Source: Rugosibacter sp.
GTDB lineage: Bacteria > Pseudomonadota > Gammaproteobacteria > Burkholderiales > Rhodocyclaceae
Length of the DNA stretch: 35,681 bases
Assembly (NCBI GenBank): GCA_030645365.1
Contig: JAUSMB010000020.1
Coordinates: forward strand, 1 to 35,681
Direction: 5' to 3'
Positions 24,224 to 32,772 of this stretch are shown in pieces (the first letter of the stretch is position 1; each line of letters begins with the position of its first letter). The position numbers and the translations under genes were made by a program. A model generated the notes under the pieces. That model was given only the letters and a program-made list of their open reading frames with translations. It had not been told where the DNA came from and did not search any database.

Positions 24224-24515
24224 TATTTTGTTTCTCCTGACCCGGATCACTAGGATTTCAAGGGATGAATAATACTCAAATAAGTCATTATGAAAAGTCG
24301 GCGCTGGCAAGACGGCGAGAAAGGGTTGAAATGCCCGAAAAAGAAAGGATTTACCGCCGCTTCTTTTTTAGCCGGCAAGCTTCTCTTATATAATCTTTTG
24401 TGTAAGCGTAGTTGTGCGCGTAGTCGTAGTGTGTGGCGAGATGTCGTGACTTTTTGCCGCAGCTTCCAACAACTTATCAGAAACAACACTTTTTAAAAAA
24501 CATCTGACCCGATCA
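24224..24515. promoter_or_regulatory. Divergent control region between pnt and fds operons
   Basis: 292 bp without a gene. It holds repeat copy 8 (24292-24320) and a consensus -10 TATAAT at 24389-24394 facing fdsG, with a weak T-rich -35 about 17-18 bp upstream. An AT-rich stretch (TATTAT read on the minus strand near 24267) could serve pntAa. No operator palindrome stood out. Confidence 0.5.
24292..24320 (+). repeat. Dispersed repeat copy 8 (intergenic, pnt/fds divergent region)
   Basis: The exact core is at 24294-24305, followed by GGCAAGACGGCGAG, a full match to the second half of the repeat. It lies between the two operon starts. Confidence 0.85.
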
Positions 24516-24983
24516 ATGGAAAACCTTTCCACAATTGAGCGTATTCTGGCTGCGAAGCAATCCTTGCCTGGAGCGCTGTTGCCTATCCTGCATGATATTC
24601 AGGATGCCCTTGGCTACATTCCGCCGGACGCTGTGCCGTCTATTGCCAGAGCACTGAATCTTTCGCGTGCCGAAGTACATGGCGTGATCACTTACTACCA
24701 TTATTTTCGCCAGACACCACCAGGCCGCCATGTGGTGCGCGTGTGTCGCGCAGAGGCTTGTCAGTCAGTTGGCTGCGAGGCGCTGGCTACACATGTGCAA
24801 AGCGCATTGGCATGTGAGTTTCATGCCACAAGTGCGGATGGCGATTTGACGCTCGAAGCTGTCTATTGTCTGGGTCATTGTGCGGTGGGGCCGAATATTC
24901 AGATTGATGAAACCACATTGCATGCACGCATGACGCCTGAGAAATTTGATCGGTTGTTAGCTGAATTAAGAAGCAAGCCATGA
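24516..24983 (+). CDS. fdsG: NAD-dependent formate dehydrogenase gamma subunit (NuoE-like)
   Basis: 155 aa, NuoE/thioredoxin-like 2Fe-2S protein. ILHDIQDALGYIPPDAV and VHGVITYYHYFRQTPPGRHVVRVC are typical. The cluster ligands are Cys77, Cys82, Cys118 and Cys122 (CRAEAC ... CLGHC). It passes electrons between the FdsB flavin/Fe-S module and the FdsA chain of the soluble formate:NAD oxidoreductase. First gene of the operon; it overlaps fdsB by four bases. Alone it could be taken for NuoE of complex I, but fdsA and fdsD downstream decide for formate dehydrogenase. Confidence 0.95.
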   Translation: MENLSTIERILAAKQSLPGALLPILHDIQDALGYIPPDAVPSIARALNLSRAEVHGVITYYHYFRQTPPGRHVVRVCRAEACQSVGCEALATHVQSALACEFHATSADGDLTLEAVYCLGHCAVGPNIQIDETTLHARMTPEKFDRLLAELRSKP

Positions 24984-26515
24984 GCACAACATTTTATATT
25001 CCGTGCGATTCAACAGCACTTGCGCTCGGCGCCGATGCGGTCGCCAGGTCCATCGTTACTGAATCGGCGCAGCGGCAATTGGATGTCACTATCGTGCGCA
25101 ACGGCTCACGCGGCCTGTTCTGGCTGGAGCCGATGATCGAAGTGGTTACGCCTAGAGGACGTATTGCTTATGGCCCGGTGGCGGCTACTGATATTCCCTC
25201 ATTGCTCGATGCGGGTTTGCTTACCGGTGGTGCGCATGCGCTGTGTCTGGGGCCGGTTGAAGACATTCCCTATCTCAAACGGCAGCAACGCATCAGCTTG
25301 AGGCGTGTCGGCGTGACCGATCCGCTATCGGTCGAGGATTATCTGGCACATGGTGGCACGCTGGGGCTGCATCGGGCGTTGGGCATGACAGAGGTAGAGA
25401 TCGTCAAGGAAGTTACCGATTCGGGTCTGCGTGGCCGTGGCGGGGCGGCTTTTCCTACGGGCATCAAATGGAACACGGTGCTCAATGCGTCAGCGCTACA
25501 AAAATATATTGTCTGCAATGCGGACGAGGGCGACTCCGGCACATTTTCTGATCGCATGCTGATGGAAGGTGATCCTTTCCAGTTAATCGAAGGGATGGCG
25601 ATTGCGGCTTTGGCCGTGGGCGCGACGCAGGGTTATATTTATGTGCGTTCCGAATACCCCCATGCCATTGCTGCGCTGAACGCTGCTGTCATCAAGGCAA
25701 CACAAAATGGCTGGCTGGGCGACAGCCTGTTGGGCACCGGTAAACGTTTTCATCTTGAAGTGCGTAAGGCCGCCGGGGCTTATGTGTGCGGTGAAGAAAC
25801 CGCCTTGCTGGAAAGCCTGGAAGGGCGGCGCGGCATTGTGCGCGCCAAGCCTCCGCTGCCCGCAATTTCAGGGTTGTTTGGCCAGCCGACGGTAATTAAC
25901 AATGTGATTACGTTCGCCAGCGTGCCTGATATTCTGGCCCAAGGTGCTGCGGCGTATCAATCCTTTGGCAGTGGACGTTCGCGCGGCACACTGCCTTTTC
26001 AGCTCACCGGGAACATCAAGCAGGGCGGGTTGGTGGAAGTGCCTTTTGGGCTGACCTTGCGTGAATTACTTTATGATTTTGGCGGAGGCAGTTTAAGTGG
26101 CCGCCCCTTGCGTGCTGTGCAAGTCGGTGGCCCGCTCGGGGCTTATATGCCCGAATCGCAGTTCGATACAGTGCTGGATTATGAAGCCTTTGCGGCCGTG
26201 AATGCGGTACTGGGCCATGGAGGCATTGTGGCATTTGATGACACCGTGGATATGCTGAAACAGGCCCGCTACGCGATGGAATTTTGCGCCATTGAGTCAT
26301 GCGGTAAATGCACTCCTTGCCGTATCGGTTCCACCCGTGGCGTCGAAGTGATCGATCGTCTTAAAGCCGATCGACCCGGGCAAATTGAATTGTTGCGCGA
26401 CCTGTGTGACACTTTGCAAAATGGCTCACTATGCGCCATGGGCAGCATGACCCCTTATCCCGTACTCTCGGCACTGAATCATTTCCCTGAGGATTTCAGC
26501 AGGAGACAAACATGA
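24980..26515 (+). CDS. fdsB: NAD-dependent formate dehydrogenase beta subunit (NuoF-like)
   Basis: 511 aa. An N-terminal thioredoxin-like part (about residues 1-110) precedes the NuoF core: GLRGRGGAAFPTGIKW and NADEGDSGTFSDRMLMEGDP bind FMN and NADH, and ESCGKCTPCRIGSTRG (Cys441, 444, 447) with a later Cys in NGSLCAMG ligates the 4Fe-4S cluster. It is the NAD-reducing diaphorase module. It is coupled by ATGA overlaps to fdsG upstream and fdsA downstream. Confidence 0.96.
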   Translation: MSTTFYIPCDSTALALGADAVARSIVTESAQRQLDVTIVRNGSRGLFWLEPMIEVVTPRGRIAYGPVAATDIPSLLDAGLLTGGAHALCLGPVEDIPYLKRQQRISLRRVGVTDPLSVEDYLAHGGTLGLHRALGMTEVEIVKEVTDSGLRGRGGAAFPTGIKWNTVLNASALQKYIVCNADEGDSGTFSDRMLMEGDPFQLIEGMAIAALAVGATQGYIYVRSEYPHAIAALNAAVIKATQNGWLGDSLLGTGKRFHLEVRKAAGAYVCGEETALLESLEGRRGIVRAKPPLPAISGLFGQPTVINNVITFASVPDILAQGAAAYQSFGSGRSRGTLPFQLTGNIKQGGLVEVPFGLTLRELLYDFGGGSLSGRPLRAVQVGGPLGAYMPESQFDTVLDYEAFAAVNAVLGHGGIVAFDDTVDMLKQARYAMEFCAIESCGKCTPCRIGSTRGVEVIDRLKADRPGQIELLRDLCDTLQNGSLCAMGSMTPYPVLSALNHFPEDFSRRQT

Positions 26516-29442
26516 ACGCACCCATGAACTCATTGACTCATTCATTTAACGAGATTGATCACGGCACCCCCGCCATGCGTGAGGTTAGCGCAGAAGTCAC
26601 GTTGATGATTGATGGTAAAGAAGTGACCGTGCCTGCCGGCACATCCCTCATGCGGGCTGCAGTGGATGCCGGTGTGATGGTGCCTAAACTGTGTGCGACG
26701 GATTCGCTTGAGCCGTTTGGCTCCTGCCGCCTTTGCCTGGTTGAGGTTGATGGTCGTCGAGGTTTTCCTGCCTCGTGTACTACGCCTGCAGAAAACGGCA
26801 TGACAGTGCGCACGCAATCGCCCAAGCTAGCAGATCTGCGACGCAATGTGATGGAACTTTACATTTCCGATCATCCGCTGGATTGCCTTACCTGCAGCGC
26901 GAATGGCAATTGCGAGTTGCAGACCATGGCCGGTGTGGTAGGTCTGCGCGATGTGCGCTATGGCATTGGTGATGTTAAGGCAGCTGATGGCGGAAATGGC
27001 GGAGTGATCGGCAAGACCCATCTTGCGGAAGAGAAAGATGAATCCAATCCATATTTCACTTACGATCCGTCAAAGTGCATTGTGTGCAATCGCTGCGTGC
27101 GTGCGTGCGAAGAACAGCAAGGTACGTTTGCGCTGACAATTTCAGGCCGCGGTTTTGACTCGCGTGTGTCTGCCGGGCAGGATCAGCCCTTTATGGAATC
27201 TGAATGTGTCTCGTGCGGCGCCTGCGTGAATGCCTGCCCGACGGCGACGCTGACCGAGAAAACCCTCATCGCCAAGGGCCAGGCCGAGCACGCGGTGATT
27301 ACCACCTGCGCCTATTGTGGCGTGGGTTGCGGCTTCAAGGCAGAGATGAAAGGCAATGAAGTGGTGCGCATGGTGCCGTGGAAAGACGGCGGCGCTAATG
27401 AAGGCCACGCTTGCGTGAAAGGCCGCTTTGCCTGGGGCTATGCGAGCCACCCAGATCGCATCACACGTCCGATGATACGCGCAAAAATTACCGATCCCTG
27501 GCGCGAGGTGTCATGGGATGAAGCGATCAATCATGCCGCATCCGAGCTGCGCCGCATTCAGCAAAAGTATGGTCAGAATGCTATCGGCGGGTTGGTCTCT
27601 TCACGCTGTACCAACGAAGAAGATTACCTCGTACAGAAAATGGTGCGTGCTGCCTTTGGTAACAACAATGTCGATACCTGCGCACGGGTATGTCATTCGC
27701 CTACGGGCTATGGCTTGAAGCAAACGCTGGGTGAATCTGCCGGAACACAGACGTTCAAGTCGGTGGAAAAAGCGGATGTCATCATGGTCATCGGCGCTAA
27801 CCCAACGGATGGTCATCCGGTGTTTGCCTCGCGCATGAAACGGCGTATCCGCGAGGGGGCAAAGCTGATTGTGATTGACCCGCGCGCGATTGATCTGGTC
27901 AGTTCGCCGCATATCAAAGCTGCACACCATCTCAAGTTGCGGCCAGGCACGAATGTCGCCGTGCTCTCCGCCCTGGCGCATGTGATCGTTACCGAAGGTT
28001 TGGTGGATGAAGCCTTTGTTGCTGCACGCTGCGAAGCCAAAGCATTTGATGAGTGGCGTGAGTTTGTCGCACGGCCGACCAATTCACCGGAAGCGCTGGA
28101 GGCGGATTCTGGGGTTCCCGCTGCTGAAATCCGTGCTGCAGCCAGGCTTTACGCTACTGCTGGCAACGGTGCAATCTACTACGGGCTGGGCGTGACCGAG
28201 CATTCACAAGGCTCAACCGCCGTGATTGCGATTGCCAACCTGGCCATGGCGACAGGCAATGTGGGGCGCGAAGGTGTTGGCGTTAATCCGCTGCGCGGGC
28301 AGAACAATGTGCAGGGTTCGTGCGATATGGGTTCTTTCCCGCATGAGTTGCCGGGTTATCGGCATGTGTCCGATACGATCACGCGGACCTTGTTTGAAAG
28401 TCATTGGGGCGTGGCGATTCAACCCGAGCCAGGCTTGCGCATCCCGAACATGTTTGAAGCCGCATTGGATGGCAGCTTCCGTGGGCTGTATTGCCAGGGC
28501 GAAGACATTGCTCAATCTGACCCCAACACCCAGCACGTTACGGCGGCACTTCTCGCCATGGAGTGTGTGGTTGTACAGGATTTATTTCTCAACGAGACGG
28601 CCAAGTTTGCGCACGTTTTTCTGCCAGGCTCATCCTTTCTTGAAAAAGATGGCACCTTCACCAATGCCGAGCGACGCATTTCGCGCGTGCGCCAGGTGAT
28701 GCCACCGCTTTCAGGCAAAGGGGATTGGGAAGCCACAATGGCCTTGGCCAATGCCATGGGCTACCGCATGCACTACACGCATCCCTCGCAGATCATGGAT
28801 GAGATTGCGCGCCTGACGCCCACGTTTGCGGGAGTGAGCTACGACAAGCTCGATCGCCTGGGCAGCTTGCAATGGCCGTGCAATGCAGATGCGCCAAGCG
28901 GCACGCCGACCATGCATATAGATACCTTCGTGCGCGGTAAAGGCCGGTTTTTGATTACACAGTATGTGCCGACGGACGAAAAAATAACGCGTCGCTTCCC
29001 GTTGCTGCTCACCACGGGCCGCGTGCTGTCGCAATACAACGTTGGCGCACAAACCCGCCGTACTGCCAACACCGAGTTTTATGCGGAAGATGTGCTGGAG
29101 ATTCATCCGCACGATGCAGAAGAGCGCGGTATTCAAGAGAATGATTGGGTGGGTATTGAATCGCGCGCCGGGCAAACCGTGCTGCGCGCGATGCTCACCG
29201 AACGGGTGCAGCCTGGCGTGGTGTATACCACCTTCCATTTCCCGGAATCTGGTGCCAATGTAATTACGACGGATAACTCCGACTGGGCAACGAATTGCCC
29301 CGAATACAAGGTGACGGCAGTGCAGTTGGTGCGAGTAGCGCAAACTTCGCAATCGTCAGAATGGCAAAAAGAGTTTGCCCGCTTCACTGCCGAGCAGGAA
29401 CATTTGCTGACGCAAGCACACGAGGCAAGCCTGTTGTCGTGA
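26512..29442 (+). CDS. fdsA: NAD-dependent formate dehydrogenase alpha subunit (Mo-bisMGD catalytic)
   Basis: 976 aa with AGGAGA before the ATG. It begins with a NuoG-like 2Fe-2S domain (Cys61, 72, 75, 89) and a His-Cys3 segment (DHPLDCLTCSANGNC). Next come two 4Fe-4S ferredoxin motifs (CIVCNRCVRAC, CVSCGACVNAC) and the CAYCGVGC cluster of the molybdopterin domain. The predicted Mo-ligating Cys394, with His395, is in ARVCHSPTGYG, so it is a Cys- not selenocysteine-type enzyme. The C-terminus has the molydopterin-binding fold (QYNVGAQTRRT, HPHDAEERGI, NCPEYKVTAVQL). It oxidises formate to CO2 in the cytosol. The stop overlaps the fdhD start (GTGA). Confidence 0.97.
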   Translation: MNAPMNSLTHSFNEIDHGTPAMREVSAEVTLMIDGKEVTVPAGTSLMRAAVDAGVMVPKLCATDSLEPFGSCRLCLVEVDGRRGFPASCTTPAENGMTVRTQSPKLADLRRNVMELYISDHPLDCLTCSANGNCELQTMAGVVGLRDVRYGIGDVKAADGGNGGVIGKTHLAEEKDESNPYFTYDPSKCIVCNRCVRACEEQQGTFALTISGRGFDSRVSAGQDQPFMESECVSCGACVNACPTATLTEKTLIAKGQAEHAVITTCAYCGVGCGFKAEMKGNEVVRMVPWKDGGANEGHACVKGRFAWGYASHPDRITRPMIRAKITDPWREVSWDEAINHAASELRRIQQKYGQNAIGGLVSSRCTNEEDYLVQKMVRAAFGNNNVDTCARVCHSPTGYGLKQTLGESAGTQTFKSVEKADVIMVIGANPTDGHPVFASRMKRRIREGAKLIVIDPRAIDLVSSPHIKAAHHLKLRPGTNVAVLSALAHVIVTEGLVDEAFVAARCEAKAFDEWREFVARPTNSPEALEADSGVPAAEIRAAARLYATAGNGAIYYGLGVTEHSQGSTAVIAIANLAMATGNVGREGVGVNPLRGQNNVQGSCDMGSFPHELPGYRHVSDTITRTLFESHWGVAIQPEPGLRIPNMFEAALDGSFRGLYCQGEDIAQSDPNTQHVTAALLAMECVVVQDLFLNETAKFAHVFLPGSSFLEKDGTFTNAERRISRVRQVMPPLSGKGDWEATMALANAMGYRMHYTHPSQIMDEIARLTPTFAGVSYDKLDRLGSLQWPCNADAPSGTPTMHIDTFVRGKGRFLITQYVPTDEKITRRFPLLLTTGRVLSQYNVGAQTRRTANTEFYAEDVLEIHPHDAEERGIQENDWVGIESRAGQTVLRAMLTERVQPGVVYTTFHFPESGANVITTDNSDWATNCPEYKVTAVQLVRVAQTSQSSEWQKEFARFTAEQEHLLTQAHEASLLS

Positions 29443-30251
29443 AGGCTTATGTTGAGTTGCCGGTCATTCGGCTGCACGGCTCAGAGGGAAAAGCACAGGA
29501 AGCCAAGATCGACAGTATTGCCGAAGAAATACCTGTGGCCTTTGAGTACAACGGGATTGCGCATACCGTGATGCTCGCAACCCCCGCTGATCTGGAAGAT
29601 TTCGCGCTGGGCTTTAGCTTGAGCGAAGGGATTGTTGAGCAGTGCAAAGATGTTTTTGATATTGACGTTGTTTCTTCTGAATTAGGCATCACCCTGCGCT
29701 TATCTGTGGCAGGCGATACTTTCGCACGATTGAAAGAGCGTCGCCGTAGCCTGGCGGGGCGTACGGGATGTGGGTTGTGCGGCGCAGAAAGCCTGGCGCA
29801 AGTCATGCGTGATTTGCCCCCGGTATCGCCGCCTGCTGCCATGCGACCTGGTGCGCTTTATCAGGGCATGGCCCAGCTGTCGGCACATCAAAAATTGCAA
29901 CAGGTGACCGGGGCAACCCATGCTGCTTGCTGGGTTAATGGCGTGGGTGAAATAAGCCATGTGCGCGAAGACATCGGTCGTCACAATGCGCTGGACAAAA
30001 CCATCGGCGCACTGGCAAAAACAGGGTTCGAGGCGCAGTCTGGCGCCATCATCATTACCAGTCGAGCCAGTTTTGAGATGGTGCAAAAATCCGCTGCGAT
30101 GGGCATCGGCATCGTGGCAGCTGTTTCTGCGCCGACTGCCGCTGCACTCCGTTTGGCTGAACGACTGAATGTCACATTAGTCGGCTTTTTGCGCGATGCG
30201 CAGTGCGTGATTTATACCGGAAACCATCTGCTGCTGGAGAACACAGAATGA
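29439..30251 (+). CDS. fdhD: Formate dehydrogenase sulfurtransferase FdhD (FdsC position)
   Basis: 270 aa from GTG 29439, inferred because the family-like sequence begins there and it overlaps the fdsA stop by four bases; its ribosome site is weak. EEIPVAFEYNGIAH and LATPADLEDFALGFSLSEGI are standard FdhD. GRTGCGLCGAESL carries the Cys111-x-x-Cys114 pair used to deliver sulfur to the Mo cofactor, followed by GATHAACWV and REDIGRHNALDK. It activates FdsA. In Cupriavidus-type operons this homologue is called FdsC, and order G-B-A-C-D is the same here. Confidence 0.95.
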   Translation: MKAYVELPVIRLHGSEGKAQEAKIDSIAEEIPVAFEYNGIAHTVMLATPADLEDFALGFSLSEGIVEQCKDVFDIDVVSSELGITLRLSVAGDTFARLKERRRSLAGRTGCGLCGAESLAQVMRDLPPVSPPAAMRPGALYQGMAQLSAHQKLQQVTGATHAACWVNGVGEISHVREDIGRHNALDKTIGALAKTGFEAQSGAIIITSRASFEMVQKSAAMGIGIVAAVSAPTAAALRLAERLNVTLVGFLRDAQCVIYTGNHLLLENTE

Positions 30252-30466
30252 ATGCTACAAACCTGATCAAAATGGTCAATCAGATTGGCGCTTTTTTTGA
30301 AGCCATGCCGGACCATGAACAAGCAGTGAGCGATGTTGCCCTTCATTTGAAAAACACATGGGATCCCCGCATGCGGCAAACCTTGTTAGAAAACATCGCA
30401 ACACAAGGTGACAGTGAACTCAAACCCATCGTGCGTGAGGCTATTGCGCTCCTCCGCGCTGATTGA
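30248..30466 (+). CDS. fdsD: Formate dehydrogenase delta subunit
   Basis: 72 aa from ATG 30248, overlapping the fdhD stop by four bases. LIKMVNQIGAFFEAMPDHEQAV and HLKNTWDPRMRQTLLENI are the conserved FdsD stretches (NAD-dependent formate dehydrogenase delta family). In characterised enzymes this small protein is part of, or helps stabilise, the FdsABG complex. It closes the operon and faces the thiolase gene convergently. Confidence 0.93.
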   Translation: MNATNLIKMVNQIGAFFEAMPDHEQAVSDVALHLKNTWDPRMRQTLLENIATQGDSELKPIVREAIALLRAD

Positions 30467-30474
30467 GTCAGGCA

Positions 30475-30571
30475 GGCGAACATCTTCCGCGCGTATTCGC
30501 CACACATTTGCCATAGCACTAATGTGCACCCCGCAGGCTTGAGTCCATTTCTGGACATTCCCTTTGGGGTG
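30475..30571. other. Structured convergent intergenic DNA
   Basis: The 124-bp gap between fdsD and the thiolase holds three potential pairings. GGCGAA (30475-30480) pairs with TTCGCC (30496-30501). CACCCC (30527-30532) pairs with GGGGTG (30566-30571), and within it GTCCA (30543-30547) pairs with TGGAC (30552-30556). A short TTTT follows at 30576-30579. It may act as a weak bidirectional terminator; no long T-run is present. Confidence 0.45.
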
Positions 30572-30590
30572 CCGGGTTTTCAGCCGCCGG

Positions 30591-31778
30591 TCAGAGCCGT
30601 TCGAAAATCGCCGCGATGCCTTGGCCGCCGCCGATGCACATGGTGACCAGCGCATAACGGCCGTTGATGCGTTGCAGTTCATACAGCGCCTTGGTGGCGA
30701 TCACCGCGCCAGAAGCGCCGACCGGATGGCCTAGCGCAATGGCGCCACCATTCGGGTTGGTCTTCGCGCTGTCCAGCCCCAGCCCCTTGGTCACTGCCAG
30801 CGCTTGAGCGGCAAAGGCTTCGTTGGACTCGATGACATCCATCTGTGACAAGCTCAAACCTGATTTTTTGAACACCAGTTTCGAGGCTGGAATTGGTCCT
30901 TCACCCATGATGTCATTGGGCACGCCAGCGACGGCATAGGCGACCAGCCGCGCGATGGGTTTTTGCCCCGCTTTGGCTGCTGCATCGGCTGCGGCCAGTA
31001 CGAAGAAAGATGCGCCATCGTTAATGCCGGAGGCATTGCCAGCCGTTACCGAGCCGTCTTTTTTGAAGGCTGGTTTCATTTTGCTGAGGGACTCCAGCGT
31101 CGTGCTCGCCTTGACATGCTCGTCGGTATCGAACACCACTTCACCTTTGCGCGTTTGCTGCACGATAGGCACGATCTGGGATTTGAAGCGGCCTTCGGCG
31201 ATGGCAGCGGCGGCACGGCGCTGCGATTCGACGGCAAACGCATCTTGTTCTTCGCGCGAGATATTCCACTTGGTCGCCACATTTTCGGCGGTGATGCCCA
31301 TGTGTCCGACGCCGAACGGGTCGGTCAAGGCGGCGACCATCATGTCGACTACCGTAGTGTCGCCCATACGGGCGCCGGTGCGCATGGCGGGCGTGAGGTA
31401 ACCGCCGCGCGACATGACTTCTACGCCGCCACCCACGCCGTAGTCGCAATCACCCAGCATGATGGCTTGCGCGGTGGATACGATGCCCTGCAGCCCCGAG
31501 CTGCACAACCGATTCACCGTCATGGCTACGGACTCCATTGGCAGCCCAGCCTGAATCGAGGCGATGCGTGCCACATAGGCCGAGCGCGCCTCGGTCGGAA
31601 TGCAATTGCCCACCGTGACGTAATTGATCTGCTGCGGATCAACACCGGAACGACTGACGGCTTCTTTCATCACCATGCCGCCCAGTTCGGAGGGTTCAAT
31701 ACTGCTTAAAGCGCCGCCAAATGACCCAATAGCAGAACGCACTGCACTCAATACAACCACATCTCTCTTGTCAGCCAT
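30591..31778 (-). CDS. Acetyl-CoA C-acyltransferase (beta-ketothiolase, BktB-like)
   Basis: 395 aa from ATG 31778, with AGGAGT upstream; a 12-codon extension is rejected. VVVLSAVRSAIGSFGGALS is the thiolase N-terminus. The acylated Cys92 is in NRLCSSGLQ, and the C-terminal GHPVGASGA and CIGGGQGIAAIFERL hold the catalytic His and second Cys. The ending resembles BktB of Cupriavidus (recalled). It condenses or cleaves beta-ketoacyl-CoA, feeding polyhydroxyalkanoate or acyl-CoA metabolism; no phaB or phaC is in the window. The start is 25 bp after the membrane-protein gene, so they may be co-transcribed. Confidence 0.92.
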   Translation of the reverse strand: MADKRDVVVLSAVRSAIGSFGGALSSIEPSELGGMVMKEAVSRSGVDPQQINYVTVGNCIPTEARSAYVARIASIQAGLPMESVAMTVNRLCSSGLQGIVSTAQAIMLGDCDYGVGGGVEVMSRGGYLTPAMRTGARMGDTTVVDMMVAALTDPFGVGHMGITAENVATKWNISREEQDAFAVESQRRAAAAIAEGRFKSQIVPIVQQTRKGEVVFDTDEHVKASTTLESLSKMKPAFKKDGSVTAGNASGINDGASFFVLAAADAAAKAGQKPIARLVAYAVAGVPNDIMGEGPIPASKLVFKKSGLSLSQMDVIESNEAFAAQALAVTKGLGLDSAKTNPNGGAIALGHPVGASGAVIATKALYELQRINGRYALVTMCIGGGQGIAAIFERL

Positions 31779-31803
31779 GATATTTACTCCTATATGAAAA
31801 AAA

Positions 31804-32757
31804 TCAACTGCCAACCCAGGCAGAAATCTGCATCAGGGTCAGGATCACCAAACTCAGCACCAGGCTACGCCAAACCAGGCCGATGGTGCTTTGCATGAAA
31901 TCAACATCGGCTTCATCGCCAAGCCCTAGCTCAGGGCGATCATCGTCTGCTTCAAGTTCATGTGGCAAATCATGTACCGGCATGCCCAGCCTCACGCCCA
32001 AAGCACCGGCGCCACTGCTGAGCAGAATGCCATTGGCTTTATCTGGCCAATGATCCGCTTGGGTACGCCAGCAATTGACGGCATCTTCAAAGTCGCCCAC
32101 CACGGCAAATATCGCCGCTGTAATGCGCACGGGTAGCCAGTTGATCAAAGCAAATACGCGGTGCGCAAACCAGCCAAAGGCCTCTAATGTGGCGGATTCA
32201 TCCGCCGGATGATGTGCTGCGCTCTGCCAGTATTCATCAAACAGTTGTGCTAATCGGTAGAGCAGTGCGCCAGCAGGCCCGAGTAGCACAAACCAGAGTA
32301 GCGGCGCAAAGACATGCGTGTTAGACAAAGGCAAAGCGCGCTCAATGGCAAGGCGGGCAATCTCACTACTAGAGAGACGGTCGCCGCTCTGTCCGCGCCA
32401 TTCGGCCAGAATATGCCGTGCTTGATCAATTTCGCCAGCCTGCAAAGCAAGATGGATGTCAGTAAAAAAATGGCTGAACTGACGAAAACCCATGGTCAGG
32501 TACAGGACGCCGATACTTAGCAATATCGCCAATAGGGGTTGTGCGTTTTGCAACAGACGATGCACAACGAACAATGCTATCGTAGGTACAGCGGCTCCCA
32601 GCACCCAGGCAATGCCTCCGTGCAGGCGAATACCATCATTCAAGCGATACTCAAGAAAGGCGGCTAGTTTGGCGATGGGGGCTCGCACCAGTCGTTCGAC
32701 AGACAAGGGCCGAAACTGTTCCAGAATCAACGCGGCAAGAATGGATAGAAGTGTCAT
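31804..32757 (-). CDS. CobD/CbiB-AmpE family membrane protein
   Basis: 317 aa, with several hydrophobic segments (residues about 1-15, 48-66, 70-95, 165-185 and the C-terminal LVLSLVILTLMQISAWV). It starts MTLLSILAALILEQFRPL, as is usual for the AmpE/CobD-like proteins of betaproteobacteria, and has FGWFAHRVFALINWLPVRITA in the CbiB-like core. True CbiB joins aminopropanol to cobyric acid, but no cobalamin gene is nearby, so a B12 role is doubtful. It may instead resemble AmpE, a membrane protein of unclear function. It sits between Nudix and thiolase genes on the same strand. Confidence 0.8.
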   Translation of the reverse strand: MTLLSILAALILEQFRPLSVERLVRAPIAKLAAFLEYRLNDGIRLHGGIAWVLGAAVPTIALFVVHRLLQNAQPLLAILLSIGVLYLTMGFRQFSHFFTDIHLALQAGEIDQARHILAEWRGQSGDRLSSSEIARLAIERALPLSNTHVFAPLLWFVLLGPAGALLYRLAQLFDEYWQSAAHHPADESATLEAFGWFAHRVFALINWLPVRITAAIFAVVGDFEDAVNCWRTQADHWPDKANGILLSSGAGALGVRLGMPVHDLPHELEADDDRPELGLGDEADVDFMQSTIGLVWRSLVLSLVILTLMQISAWVGS

Positions 32758-32772
32758 GCGATTAGGTTCGAT

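Noticed and set aside
24980-29442. Complex I (nuoE/F/G) reading of the fds genes
   Set aside because: FdsA has a full molybdopterin domain with a catalytic Cys-His, FdhD and FdsD follow, and no other nuo genes are present.
30386-30682. 98-aa minus-strand frame across the fdsD-thiolase gap
   Set aside because: It runs antisense through both neighbours; no ribosome site or domain was seen.
31804-32757. Cobalamin biosynthesis gene (cobD/cbiB)
   Set aside because: No other B12 genes are nearby and the similarity fits the broader AmpE/CobD-like family, so the specific symbol is withheld.
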